Shown here piece by piece: positions 1 through 8,806 of a DNA stretch of 64,000 nucleotides. Within the stretch, counting starts at the first letter, position 1; every line of letters starts with the position of its first letter. Under the pieces are notes generated by a model, which was not told where the DNA came from, did not search any database, and saw nothing but the letters and a program-made list of their open reading frames with translations. Both the position numbers and the translations under genes were made by a program. Origin of the DNA: Pelorhabdus rhamnosifermentans (lineage in GTDB: Bacteria; Bacillota; Negativicutes; UMGS1260); contig NZ_JAHGVE010000015.1 in the NCBI RefSeq assembly GCF_018835585.1, forward strand, positions 53,301-117,300, written 5' to 3'.

Positions 1-1
1 A

Positions 2-1105
2 ATGGAACCTAATCATCTAGAAAAATTAATGGCCGAATGTTTGCAATGTAAGCAATGCTCGAATTGTTGTTCGCTCCTAGCTAAAAGCGGGCAATCACCG
101 TTAGACATGACAAAACGGGGAATTACGCTGTATGAGGCATTAAGCTGCTCCTTATGTGGAGCGTGCGAAACTGTTTGTCCAAAGCGATTGAGTCCTAAAC
201 AACTTTTTCTTGCCCGACGGAGAGAAGCAGTAAAGAGTGGCGAGATTGACAGTGCGGCGTACCGTTATTTGTTGCCTGATCGCAAAAATAATATAATGAA
301 TGCCTATCGTAGCTACTATGGAATTGATTATAGCGACGTGAATTCCTTCAGTCATGCTGAAACATGTTTTTTCCCCGGCTGTACCTTGATGACTTATTCT
401 CCGAATTTGACGCGGGCAATTTATGAACGTTTAAAGGATAGTTGCGGTTGCAAGGGAGTATGGACGGAGTGTTGCGGAAAGTTGCTCGATCAGATAGGAT
501 TGCAGGAGAGAGTGAAAGATTTCCGCAGCTGTCTGCAAGGGTTTGTGCAGGAACACAATATAAAACGGATTATCGTGGCTTGCCCGGGATGCTATTATGA
601 ACTGCAAGATGTGTTTCAAGCTTGCGACGTGATCGTTCAAACAGTCTATGAAGTCATAGACTTTGCAAAACAAGAGCAAAGTGACAATAGACAATACACG
701 GTTCATGATTCTTGTCCAGATCGTTTTGCCGGAATATTTGGCAGCCAGGTACGCCAAGCTTTGAAACAATGTGGTTTCTCTACAAGAGAGATGGCTCATA
801 CCCAAATGAATACCATTTGCTGTGGAAGTGGCGGGCAATTATCACATTTTCGCCCTGAATTGGTAGAGGAATTAGTAAAGCTGCGGCAACAAGAAGTCCG
901 TGAAACCAATGCGGATGTACTTGTTGGGTACTGTCTCAATTGCGTTTTGAAATATGATAATTATTCTTCTGAAATCCCGGTGACTCATGCTCTGAATTTG
1001 CTGTTGGGTTTGCAGGACGACTATAAAGGAGGTAAGGCGCGGTTGGAAAAGATGTTCAGTGGCTCGGACGGAGAAAAACGTTGGGAAGAAATTATTGCAG
1101 ATTGA
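2..1105 (+). CDS. HdrD/GlpC-like (Fe-S)-binding oxidoreductase subunit
   Basis: Probable electron-transfer subunit. The amino end has two four-cysteine [4Fe-4S] motifs: C13, C16, C19 and C22, then C49, C52, C55 and C59 followed by proline. Two cysteine-rich CCG domains follow, with CFFPGC near residue 122, ECCGK near 158, CPGCYYE near 198, ICCGSGG near 274 and GYCLNC near 309. This is the architecture of HdrD, GlpC and LutA-type proteins, which pass electrons between flavin or quinone partners and a disulfide or Fe-S acceptor. No membrane helix is visible, so it is probably cytoplasmic. The DUF169 gene starts 14 bases downstream, so the two are probably one operon. The ATG is at base 2 with no upstream sequence, so the true start may lie outside the window. 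The substrate cannot be inferred. Confidence 0.8.
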   Translation: MEPNHLEKLMAECLQCKQCSNCCSLLAKSGQSPLDMTKRGITLYEALSCSLCGACETVCPKRLSPKQLFLARRREAVKSGEIDSAAYRYLLPDRKNNIMNAYRSYYGIDYSDVNSFSHAETCFFPGCTLMTYSPNLTRAIYERLKDSCGCKGVWTECCGKLLDQIGLQERVKDFRSCLQGFVQEHNIKRIIVACPGCYYELQDVFQACDVIVQTVYEVIDFAKQEQSDNRQYTVHDSCPDRFAGIFGSQVRQALKQCGFSTREMAHTQMNTICCGSGGQLSHFRPELVEELVKLRQQEVRETNADVLVGYCLNCVLKYDNYSSEIPVTHALNLLLGLQDDYKGGKARLEKMFSGSDGEKRWEEIIAD

Positions 1106-1119
1106 AAGGATGAGGGACT

Positions 1120-2082
1120 TTGAACAACAAAGACCTTGCTAAAGCATTTAAAGATATGTTGACACTGCGCTGGTCGCCTGTTGCTGTAAAACTGTTGAAA
1201 CCTGATGAGCCCATTCCGGATAATGTCTCGGAGCCGTCTGTTCCGCTGCGGCACTGCCAGGCCATTACGGTTGCCAGGCGGGGTAGCAGCCTTTATATGC
1301 CACCTAATAAACATGCCTGTCCTGATGGAGCAGCGATTATGGGGTTGGTTCCCATGTCGCCCAAGTTACGGTCAGGAGAATTATATCTTTTGTTTAAAAA
1401 ATTGCCTAATATTGAATGCGCGCAAAAAATGATCGCTTCTCGGCCAGAATTTGAAGCAGGAGCATATCAGGCTTCTATTGTTGCTCCATTAGAGGATGCA
1501 GCTTTCGAGCCGGATGTGGTTATCTTTACAATTTATCCAGAACAGGTCATGTGGCTTTGCTGTGCTTCCAGCTATGGTAGCGGTGAACGTCATGTATTCC
1601 ATACCTCAGGCTATAATTCTACCTGTGCTGATTTGACAGTGCAGGTTATGAAAAGTCAAAAAATGAACATATCTTTTGGTTGTTATGGCGCCAGGGCTAT
1701 AAGCGATATTAATGATTTTGAAGCATATCTTTCCGTACCGTTTAACCAAATGCATTCCTTGGCGGATTCGCTGAGGAAACTATCTGTTAAAAGCATTCCT
1801 GAAGCGCGCAGAAAGATCTATATGCCTCCCGTGATTGATAGAGGGATTTCTTCTGAGCAGGTAGGTGCTTGTTCCGTCAAGGTGCGGATCAATGAAGAAC
1901 GTTGCGATGGATGCGGCTTATGCGAGGCATTTTGTCCGGAAACGGTTATTGAAATGAAAGCGATGGGCGATATCGTTAAAGCAGCAGCAATTGCCGCTGA
2001 GAAATGCTGCGCCTGTTATACCTGTGTGGGACAATGCCCGAAAAAAGCAATCCAATTGGAATTGTCTCAAGGCAAACCGTAA
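1120..2082 (+). CDS. DUF169 protein with C-terminal 2x[4Fe-4S] ferredoxin domain
   Basis: A DUF169 (COG2043-type) domain covers residues 1 to about 245. A bacterial ferredoxin domain follows, with CDGCGLCEAFCPE near residues 262-273 and CCACYTCVGQCPK near 296-308. The function of DUF169 is unknown; the ferredoxin part implies electron transfer. The start is a TTG preceded by AAAGGATGAGGG. The tight spacing to the upstream HdrD-like gene suggests that the two act together, with this protein as possible electron donor or acceptor. It is likely cytoplasmic, with no signal peptide. Clusters of DUF169 and HdrD-like genes occur in anaerobes, but I know of no proven reaction. Confidence 0.75.
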   Translation: MNNKDLAKAFKDMLTLRWSPVAVKLLKPDEPIPDNVSEPSVPLRHCQAITVARRGSSLYMPPNKHACPDGAAIMGLVPMSPKLRSGELYLLFKKLPNIECAQKMIASRPEFEAGAYQASIVAPLEDAAFEPDVVIFTIYPEQVMWLCCASSYGSGERHVFHTSGYNSTCADLTVQVMKSQKMNISFGCYGARAISDINDFEAYLSVPFNQMHSLADSLRKLSVKSIPEARRKIYMPPVIDRGISSEQVGACSVKVRINEERCDGCGLCEAFCPETVIEMKAMGDIVKAAAIAAEKCCACYTCVGQCPKKAIQLELSQGKP

Positions 2083-2243
2083 GAATTTAGGTCAAAGGCG
2101 AGTGCAAGATTTTTATGGGCATATTGAAGTGGAGAGATTTTTGCAATTTTGAATTCACCGGCATTATAAGATAACAAAGCAAGAAAAAATTGCACAAGAT
2201 TAGGGTCAAGATAATCTCATAAGTAAGTTGGAGATGATATTGG

Positions 2244-3074
2244 ATGCGAAATGCAGTTGTTATCTTTACGAAAGTACCTAAAGAAGGCGAAACAAAAACT
2301 AGGCTGACAATAGACTGTGGCGGGATATTCACGCCTGTAGAAGCAAAAAAGTTTTATGAAGCCTGTCTTTTGGATGTGGTGGATCAGTGCATTGTCTCGA
2401 ATTGCGGTGATGTGTATATCTGTTATAATCAATTGGGAGATAGGAGCTATTTGAAACAATTGATTGCAACTGTTTCTGCCCCCGAAGCGATCAAGGAAAT
2501 GTTCCCGGATCAAGGGGGTTGTTTTGATGCTGCTATGCAATATGCGGCTGATTATATATTACGGGACGGAAGAGACGAAAGATTAGCCGATAGCATTTTC
2601 ATCGTGGGCGGAGATATGCCTGGTTTGCAGTCGGCAACTTTGCAAGACGCTGTAAAAAAGTTGGAAAAACTTGCTTTAAGCCAGAGCGCGTTCGACTGCG
2701 TCAAACGATGTGAAGGCTCTAGGTCGAATATCGGCGCCGCAATGGTTGAATCTGCTGATCAGGCGGGAGGGTTCAATATTATTGGTTACACATGCACTAC
2801 GCCTTTTAACTTTGAGCAGCTTTTTTATAATATGGAAGGTGCTACGGTGCTGGATCTAGTCGTACAGAAAGCGATGGAAAATGCCATTCCACTCAGCCTG
2901 CTTGAAATGGTGCCGGATATTGATATTCCGGAAGATCTGGGCGGCTTTATACCGATCATGAATACTTTGAAATTGGCAGAGCACTATGATTCCCAGATCG
3001 TGTCGCCTAAAAGGACCATAAAAATTTTGCAGGAAATGGGTATCGAATCTGCGGCTAAGGTACCGGAAAATTGA
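2244..3074 (+). CDS. TIGR04282/DUF2064-type glycosyltransferase-like protein
   Basis: A single GT-A-like domain. The amino end VVIFTKVPKEGETKTRL matches the nucleotide-binding signature of DUF2064 (TIGR04282, named from arsenosugar-biosynthesis clusters). The acidic motif is FIVGGDMPGL near residues 120-130, where a metal-binding Asp-x-Asp/Pro motif is expected. The start is ATG 2244 behind TTGGAG. The family often sits beside the radical SAM protein ArsS; here an ArsS-like gene lies 35 kb away (37874) and an ArsS-like scrap lies at 16137. No arsenic methyltransferase is visible, so an arsenosugar role is only a family label. About 160 bases without a gene separate it from the DUF169 gene. 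Confidence 0.7.
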   Translation: MRNAVVIFTKVPKEGETKTRLTIDCGGIFTPVEAKKFYEACLLDVVDQCIVSNCGDVYICYNQLGDRSYLKQLIATVSAPEAIKEMFPDQGGCFDAAMQYAADYILRDGRDERLADSIFIVGGDMPGLQSATLQDAVKKLEKLALSQSAFDCVKRCEGSRSNIGAAMVESADQAGGFNIIGYTCTTPFNFEQLFYNMEGATVLDLVVQKAMENAIPLSLLEMVPDIDIPEDLGGFIPIMNTLKLAEHYDSQIVSPKRTIKILQEMGIESAAKVPEN

Positions 3075-3120
3075 ACGGTGATATAAAGGCAGGCTTATTC
3101 GGTTTATAATAATCACAGAA

Positions 3121-3161
3121 AACTGGGATATTTAAGCCAAAGTGGCTCAGATATCCCAGTT
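3121..3161 (+). terminator. Hairpin after the glycosyltransferase gene
   Basis: The arms AACTGGGATAT and ATATCCCAGTT pair perfectly over 11 bp, with an inner AGCC/GGCT pair. No long T-run follows, so it could be a terminator or simply the stable 3' end of the message. It lies in the 336-base gap 3075-3410; apart from this hairpin and the palindrome near 3244, I see nothing definite in that gap. Confidence 0.5.
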
Positions 3162-3234
3162 GTATTGCTGGTGCATTTGCCGATAACATTGTATTGCAAC
3201 CCTGCGCAGCATAGACTTTTTTTGATATATTTTG

Positions 3235-3266
3235 TTATGATAGTGTCATTTTGACATAATTACCAA
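3235..3266. promoter_or_regulatory. Candidate activator-binding palindrome upstream of the sigma-54 regulator
   Basis: TGTCA-TTT-TGACA (3244-3256) is a perfect palindrome. Its flanks partly continue the symmetry; 8 of 11 positions match between the extended arms. The same TCA-TTT-TGACA core lies at the centre of the site at 5751-5775, upstream of the sigma-54 promoter. It ends about 155 bases before the regulator gene at 3411, which suggests autoregulation. This is inferred from similarity between the two sites only. Confidence 0.5.
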
Positions 3267-3410
3267 AACAATCTACAATAAAAAGTGAGAATATTAGCCT
3301 TATTCACTCAAATTATGTACTATCATACTTGAGCCCGGTATGCGGTTATTGACCAGCCATAGGCGAGTATTTATGTTGTTTCTTAAGTGAAATAATAGGA
3401 GGAACTGAAA

Positions 3411-5570
3411 GTGGCCATTTTCAATCAGACTCATGACATTCCAACTGCACAAACTAATTCTGCCACTGACAATAAAAGGACTCTTGCCCAGGAACGCTGG
3501 CAAGCCATACTGCAATACAAGCAGGCTTTTTTGCAAAATAATGTTGAAGACCTATGCCGGTATCCCTTCATGAACCAAGATGTTGTCGCTTCTTGGCTCA
3601 GATCCCGCAAGATGGGTGTAAATCCTTATTCTGTAATCGGCCATTCCAATTTAAACCAGGAAAAGTTGTCCGAGATAATGGATAAATATCATTTGCTGAT
3701 CAAAGTCACAAATTCATTGATTGAAAATTTTAAAGACATGTTTCTGTCTTGCGGGGACATATTGTATTTATTTGACAAGACCAGGATAGTCTTGTTGAAT
3801 GAAGGAAGTTGGGAAAATTCTCCCCTATTTCCTGAAAACCATCCCCGCACGGGAATTGTTTCCGATGAGCATTCAGAAGGTACTACTGCCCATGAACTTT
3901 GCATCCGCCTTGAGCGGCCCGTACAATTATTGGGTCCGGAACATTATTGTGTGGCTTTTCAGAGCTGCATTGCTTCCGCCGCTCCGATTAGGGATGAAAA
4001 TGACAAAGTCAATGCTGCCCTGGTTCTATTGAACCGACCTTTGCAGGAACCACCCGGGGAAGAAGTTCTTGAAAAAATGTGCTTGCACAGTTTGGGTTTG
4101 GTTACTTCTCTGGCGACAGCGATTGAGACTCAGTTCAAGCTGGCCAAAGTTACCAATGATTTTTGTGATGCCAGTGAGCAGGCAGAAACTTTTAATTGCC
4201 ATTTTCAAATTGCCATGGATCGTTTTGCAACTGTTCGTAATGCACTAAATACTACATTGGCTATAGTCAACGAAGGAATTATTGTTACTAACCGCGTTGG
4301 GAAGATAATTCATATCAATAAGGAAGGCATGCGCATTTTGAAGCTCAGGCCGGACCAAATAGAGAATAGAAATATTAACGATTTTCTTAGCATTGATTCT
4401 TCCATCATGACATTGGTTGAAAAGGGTGAAATTGTTACTACAAAAGAATGTATTTGTGGGGGTACTGATGGCCAGCTACACCAAGTTTGTATTCGTCCGG
4501 CGTTTAATCCGTACACGCAGAAATTAGATATTGTTGTATTTAAATTGAATTCTTCCGAGAAAATAATTGCTAAAATTAATAACAGATCCGGTAGTTTGAC
4601 GAATAATACTTTTGAACATCTTGTTGGGGATAATTTTGAATTTAAAAAAAGTGTTGTCATGGCACGACGCTTTGCCAGTACGGCCGATAATATTCTCTTA
4701 ATCGGGGAAAGCGGTACCGGCAAGGAACTATTTGCCCAAGCTATCCATAATATATACCGTCCCCAGAGCCCTTTTATTGCCGTGAACTGCGCAGCTATGC
4801 CATCGCAATTAATCGAAAGCGAAATGTTCGGCTATGAAGGCGGTAGTTTTACCGGTGCTGAGCGCAGTGGGAGACCAGGTAAAATTGAGTTGGCGCATGG
4901 CGGGACGCTTTTTCTGGATGAAATCGGCGATATGCCCATTGAATTGCAGGCTGTTTTGCTGAGGACTCTGGAGGACAAGCAAGTCATGCGCATAGGCGGC
5001 AGACGCTACAAGCAAGTCGATTTCCGGCTGATTTCCGCTACGAATAAAAATCTTTATCAAATGGTAACTGAAAAAAAATTTCGTGGAGATTTATTCTTTC
5101 GTTTGGCAGTACTGCCGATTAAAATTCCTCCATTACGCGAAAGAGGTTGTGATATTGAAATCTTAAGCAAATTCTTCATTGGAAAATATTGCCATAAGCA
5201 GGGCTGGAAGGTCCCACAAATCAGCCCGGCAGCACAGAAAATAATTAATCAATATGAATGGCCTGGTAATGCCCGACAGTTACAGAATGCGATGATCTAT
5301 GCGGTTAATACTTCTATGGATGGAATTATTAAACCTGATAATCTTCCCAGCTATATTCCTTTGGCTACTTGCCCGATTAAAATTGACGGTATGGCGATAA
5401 CTAGCAATGAGAAAATAGGTGATATGCTTTGTCTGGAAAAGATGGAAAAAAGCGCCATTGAAACTGCTCTGGCATATGCAAACAATTGCGTGCCTAATGC
5501 AGCCGAGTTATTGGGCATAAGCCGTTCAACTTTGTATAGAAAATTAAAGGAATATAATATTGATTATTGA
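3411..5570 (+). CDS. Sigma-54-dependent transcriptional activator (GAF-like, PAS, AAA+, Fis HTH)
   Basis: An enhancer-binding protein of the AcoR/DhaR type. The amino part has the family motif [15 protein letters not shown] and a GAF-like sensor with [19 protein letters not shown] domain lies at about residues 275-385. The AAA+ domain has Walker A GESGTGKE near residue 430, the sigma-54 contact loop GSFTGA (a variant of GAFTGA) near 478, and Walker B LFLDEIGD near 500. The Fis-type helix-turn-helix is at about 680-717 ([16 protein letters not shown]). It starts at a GTG after AGGAGG. No phosphoacceptor receiver domain is present, so it probably senses a small molecule or redox state directly. 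Its likely target is the -24/-12 promoter at 5858, downstream on the same strand. Confidence 0.9.
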   Translation: MAIFNQTHDIPTAQTNSATDNKRTLAQERWQAILQYKQAFLQNNVEDLCRYPFMNQDVVASWLRSRKMGVNPYSVIGHSNLNQEKLSEIMDKYHLLIKVTNSLIENFKDMFLSCGDILYLFDKTRIVLLNEGSWENSPLFPENHPRTGIVSDEHSEGTTAHELCIRLERPVQLLGPEHYCVAFQSCIASAAPIRDENDKVNAALVLLNRPLQEPPGEEVLEKMCLHSLGLVTSLATAIETQFKLAKVTNDFCDASEQAETFNCHFQIAMDRFATVRNALNTTLAIVNEGIIVTNRVGKIIHINKEGMRILKLRPDQIENRNINDFLSIDSSIMTLVEKGEIVTTKECICGGTDGQLHQVCIRPAFNPYTQKLDIVVFKLNSSEKIIAKINNRSGSLTNNTFEHLVGDNFEFKKSVVMARRFASTADNILLIGESGTGKELFAQAIHNIYRPQSPFIAVNCAAMPSQLIESEMFGYEGGSFTGAERSGRPGKIELAHGGTLFLDEIGDMPIELQAVLLRTLEDKQVMRIGGRRYKQVDFRLISATNKNLYQMVTEKKFRGDLFFRLAVLPIKIPPLRERGCDIEILSKFFIGKYCHKQGWKVPQISPAAQKIINQYEWPGNARQLQNAMIYAVNTSMDGIIKPDNLPSYIPLATCPIKIDGMAITSNEKIGDMLCLEKMEKSAIETALAYANNCVPNAAELLGISRSTLYRKLKEYNIDY

Positions 5571-5617
5571 TTGAAAGCTCGGCGGATTGAATTTATCTGG
5601 AGCCATCATAGGAATTA

Positions 5618-5647
5618 AGAGTTTGTAGAGATGCAAGCTCTTTTTTT
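5618..5647 (+). terminator. Intrinsic terminator of the regulator gene
   Basis: AGAGTTTG pairs with CAAGCTCT (8 bp, one G-T wobble) across an 8-base loop, followed immediately by seven T residues. It lies 48 bases after the regulator stop codon. Confidence 0.75.
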
Positions 5648-5750
5648 ATTCAGTGGCACTTTCGTTGATTAAATAGATAAAATGCTTAAAGTGATAATGT
5701 GATCGCAAAATCGGAATCGGCATAATGGCTTTTTTGGCAAATGTTTTAAG

Positions 5751-5775
5751 TTATCGTATCATTTTGACACGATAA
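5751..5775. promoter_or_regulatory. Palindromic upstream activator site for the sigma-54 promoter
   Basis: The arms TTATCGTATCA (5751-5761) and TGACACGATAA (5765-5775) are inverted repeats with one mismatch, separated by TTT. The centre is about 95 bases upstream of the -24 GG at 5859, a usual distance for an enhancer-binding protein. The core recurs upstream of the activator gene (3244-3256). The probable binder is the Fis-type HTH of the activator at 3411. Confidence 0.75.
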
Positions 5776-5857
5776 GAAAGAAAATCGTTCTAAAAAAAAT
5801 AAAATAAAATCCAGCATAATCCCAATAGTAAGCCATTTTCCATGGGTGTGAATAAAC

Positions 5858-5873
5858 TGGCACGGTTATTGCA
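5858..5873 (+). promoter_or_regulatory. Sigma-54 (-24/-12) promoter of the molybdopterin oxidoreductase operon
   Basis: TGGCACGGTTATTGCA matches the consensus TGGCACGNNNNTTGCW at every fixed position. It lies 131 bases before the ATG at 6004 and about 95 bases after the palindrome at 5751. The 433-base gap 5571-6003 therefore holds a terminator, the activator site and this promoter. Confidence 0.9.
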
Positions 5874-6003
5874 TAATTAATGTTCAAGCGACGCAAACAA
5901 CCAAATTTTGTCCGGGCGATAAGATAAATTACTTGAGCAAGTTTATAATAGTTAAGCTTTGGAAACAAAATTGGTAATATGAGAACGCCTGAAGGGAGGC
6001 AAC

Positions 6004-8244
6004 ATGAGTAAGAATATCGATTTAGAACAAGAAGGTATTCAAGTAAAAAAATCCTGCTGTTACTTTTGCCACCAGAACTGTGGTGTGCTGGCATACGTCA
6101 AAGACGGCAAAGTGCTTGATATCGAGGGAGATCTTGACTTTCCTACTAATCAAGGCGGATTGTGCAGTCGGGGAAATATTGCTATGAAGCATCTTGACCA
6201 TCCGGCACGGGTTAATTATCCGCTAAAACGGGTCGGCAAACGTGGCGCCGGAGAGTGGCAACAAATTTCCTGGGAGCAGGCATTAAATGAAATTGCCGAG
6301 AAACTTTCAAAAATTCGTGATGAATTTGGTGCAGAAGCTGTTGCTACGGCTGGAGGAACCCAGCGTACAGACGACTGGGCCCGTCGAAGATTTATGAATT
6401 TGTTTGGTAGCCCGAATGGATTTCATAATGCGCATTTATGCTGGATTCCTACTTTTATGGTGGAAACAGCGATTTATGGATGGTGTCCGTTTGATTTGGA
6501 TTTGGACAACAGCCGCTGCCTAGTTTTGTGGGGACAAAACCCGGGTGCATCTGGGATGCCGGAAATACATCATATTATGGACTTGAAAGCAAAAGGACTA
6601 AAAGTCATCGTTATTGATCCCCGTTATACTGAAACTGCCGCTAAAGCGGATATGTGGCTGCCATTGCGTCCAGGGTCAGATTTGGCACTGGCATTGGCTT
6701 GGTTGCATGTTATTATTTATGAAGGGTTGTTTGATCCGGAGTTTGTCGATGAATGGTGTGTTGGGTTCGGCGAACTGGCTGATCATGTTGAGCAGTATTC
6801 TCCGGAATGGGCTGAGCCGTTAACTTGGTTGAGTGCGGATCAGATCCGCGAAAGTGCCCGGATGTATGCGATGAATAAACCGGGTAATATTCAGTGGGGA
6901 ACTTCTATTGACCAAATTGGCAAATCTGCCGGTGCGGCTATGCAAGCACGTGCCCTAATTCGCGCCATTACCGGAAATCTGGATGCTCCAGGCTCTGATC
7001 TTTTGACGGGTCCTAGTCCGGATTTTGTCACAGACGAAGAAATGGAAGCCAATGATCAACTGCCAGATGAGCAAAAAGCTAAACAAATTGGCTCTGACAA
7101 ATTTAAAATGGTTACTTGGCCGGGCTACAGCCGCATTGCTGAACTGACGAAAGAAGTATGGGGCAAAGCTCCTACGGCAGAATGGATGTGCGAAGCTCAT
7201 CCGCCATCTGTCTTCAGGGCGATCTTGACGGAAAAGCCTTATCCGGTTAAGGCTTTACTGGTTTCGGCCACGAATCCGATTAATTCTTATGGCGAATCAA
7301 AATTGACATTAGAGGCTTTGAAAGCAGTTGAATTCCTGGTGACATGTGAATACTGGCTGACTCCAACTGCGATGCTTTCGGATTACGTGTTACCGGTAGC
7401 CGGAGCGCTTGAAAGACCGACAATCACCAGTTCATACGGATGCGCCGACTTCCTACTGGCGTCACAACGGGCAATCCAGCCGATGTATGAACGCCGCAAT
7501 GACTACAATTTTTGGCGCGACTTGGGAATCCGTTTGGGACAGGGAGAAATGTGGCCATGGGAAACGGTAGAAGATGCTTATTATAGCAAAATTGCTCCTC
7601 TTGGGTATGGGGTTGAGAGTTACGACGAATTCGTAGAAAACTACCGTTACCATTTCCCTGAACGAGAGTATCAGAAATATAAGCGAATCGGGTTTGCCAC
7701 TCCTTCGAAAAAAGTGGAATTATACTCTAGTGTTCTCGAGGAACTAGGCTATCCGCCCCTGCCGACGTACATAGGACCATCAGAAAATGAAGTAGATGAT
7801 CCGGATTTAGCAAAGGAGTACCCATTGGTCTTGACTACCGGTGGTGGATTTATGCCGTTCCATCACTCTGAGCATTTCCAAATCAAAGAACTGCGTTTTA
7901 TCCGCCATGAACCGTATATGGATATCAATCCGGCAACAGCAGCTGAATTGTCTATTAAAGATGGGGATTGGGTTTGGATTGAAACCAAGCGCGGTCGGAT
8001 CAAGCAAAAGGCAAATTTGACGCAAGGAATTGATCCACGCGTTGTCTATACTCAACGTGGTTGGTGGTATCCGGAAAGAGACATGCGTGAGCCGGAATTA
8101 GGTGGTTATCTGGAATCCAATGCGAATGTTCTGACCAGTGTTGCCGACGATGATTGTGACCCGTTGAGCGGCGCTTGGGCGAACCGTGGCTTATTATGCA
8201 AAGTCTATAAAGTAACGGATGCGAACGAGAAGGAGGCGAAATAA
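6004..8244 (+). CDS. Molybdopterin (Mo/W-bisPGD) oxidoreductase, catalytic subunit, acetylene-hydratase-like branch
   Basis: A DMSO-reductase-superfamily protein of 746 residues. The amino-terminal [4Fe-4S] motif is CYFCHQNC with a fourth cysteine in GLCSRGN. Cys146 in NAHLCW sits after the conserved RRFMNLFGSPN, where the metal-ligating Cys141 of Pelobacter acetylene hydratase lies. That enzyme's catalytic Asp13, in its CxxCD motif, is His here, so acetylene hydration is unlikely. Other family landmarks are WGQNPG, VIDPRYTETA, WLPLRPGSD and a C-terminal cofactor domain. No Tat signal is visible, so the enzyme is cytoplasmic. The start is ATG 6004 after GAAGGGAGG. The Fe-S and NrfD subunits follow directly. 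The substrate is unknown; polysulfide or thiosulfate-type reductases are alternatives. Confidence 0.85.
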   Translation: MSKNIDLEQEGIQVKKSCCYFCHQNCGVLAYVKDGKVLDIEGDLDFPTNQGGLCSRGNIAMKHLDHPARVNYPLKRVGKRGAGEWQQISWEQALNEIAEKLSKIRDEFGAEAVATAGGTQRTDDWARRRFMNLFGSPNGFHNAHLCWIPTFMVETAIYGWCPFDLDLDNSRCLVLWGQNPGASGMPEIHHIMDLKAKGLKVIVIDPRYTETAAKADMWLPLRPGSDLALALAWLHVIIYEGLFDPEFVDEWCVGFGELADHVEQYSPEWAEPLTWLSADQIRESARMYAMNKPGNIQWGTSIDQIGKSAGAAMQARALIRAITGNLDAPGSDLLTGPSPDFVTDEEMEANDQLPDEQKAKQIGSDKFKMVTWPGYSRIAELTKEVWGKAPTAEWMCEAHPPSVFRAILTEKPYPVKALLVSATNPINSYGESKLTLEALKAVEFLVTCEYWLTPTAMLSDYVLPVAGALERPTITSSYGCADFLLASQRAIQPMYERRNDYNFWRDLGIRLGQGEMWPWETVEDAYYSKIAPLGYGVESYDEFVENYRYHFPEREYQKYKRIGFATPSKKVELYSSVLEELGYPPLPTYIGPSENEVDDPDLAKEYPLVLTTGGGFMPFHHSEHFQIKELRFIRHEPYMDINPATAAELSIKDGDWVWIETKRGRIKQKANLTQGIDPRVVYTQRGWWYPERDMREPELGGYLESNANVLTSVADDDCDPLSGAWANRGLLCKVYKVTDANEKEAK

Positions 8245-8245
8245 G

Positions 8246-8806
8246 ATGGCGCGTTATGCAATGATATTAGATACGCGGCGTTGTATTGGTTGCCATTCAT
8301 GCACAGTCGCTTGTAAAGTGCATAATGACCTGCCTTTAGAAATGATTTATAACCCCGTGACCACGATCGGTCCTACCGGAGTTTTTCCAAATGTTCATAT
8401 GATGAATTTGCCTCTTCTGTGCATGCATTGCGGCAATCCGCCCTGCGTGGACGCTTGTCCGACAGGAGCTTCCCAACAGAGTCCGGAGGGAATTGTTTTT
8501 ATCGAAGAGAAAAAATGCATCAGCTGTAAAGCCTGTATTATGGCCTGTCCTTATGGTGCGCGGGTTCCTAATCATGAAAAAGGAACGGTGCAAAAATGCG
8601 ACTTCTGTAAGGAACGGGTTCATGTCGGTAAACTGCCGTATTGCGTACAGACATGTCACCAAAAGGCTCGCATTTTTGGTGACATGGAAGATGAGACCAG
8701 TGAAGTTTACAAATTGGTAAACAGTAGCCATCCAGTACGCTTATTGGGGGAACTTGGCACTGAGCCATACGCGTTTTATATTTGCGAATCGGAGGTGAAA
8801 CTCTGA
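8246..8806 (+). CDS. DmsB/PsrB-like electron-transfer subunit with four [4Fe-4S] clusters
   Basis: A 186-residue ferredoxin-like subunit. The cysteine motifs CIGCHSCTVAC, CMHCGNPPCVDACP, CISCKACIMACP and CDFCKER...CVQTC supply four clusters, as in DmsB, PsrB and PhsB. It relays electrons between the catalytic subunit and the membrane anchor. The start chosen is ATG 8246, one base after the upstream stop and 9 bases after AGGAGG, rather than the longer reading from 8219. It overlaps the NrfD gene by one base (TGATG), which indicates translational coupling. There is no signal peptide, consistent with a cytoplasmic catalytic subunit. Confidence 0.9.
   Translation: MARYAMILDTRRCIGCHSCTVACKVHNDLPLEMIYNPVTTIGPTGVFPNVHMMNLPLLCMHCGNPPCVDACPTGASQQSPEGIVFIEEKKCISCKACIMACPYGARVPNHEKGTVQKCDFCKERVHVGKLPYCVQTCHQKARIFGDMEDETSEVYKLVNSSHPVRLLGELGTEPYAFYICESEVKL

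Noticed and set aside
5655..5670. Possible extra sigma-54 promoter TGGCACTTTCGTTGAT
   Set aside because: The -24 half is perfect, but the invariant GC of the -12 half is GA. It lies just after the terminator of the regulator, and a full match is present at 5858.
6004..8244. Acetylene hydratase
   Set aside because: The fold and metal-ligating cysteine agree, but the catalytic aspartate after the second cluster cysteine is histidine, and Fe-S and NrfD partners are present, which acetylene hydratase does not need.
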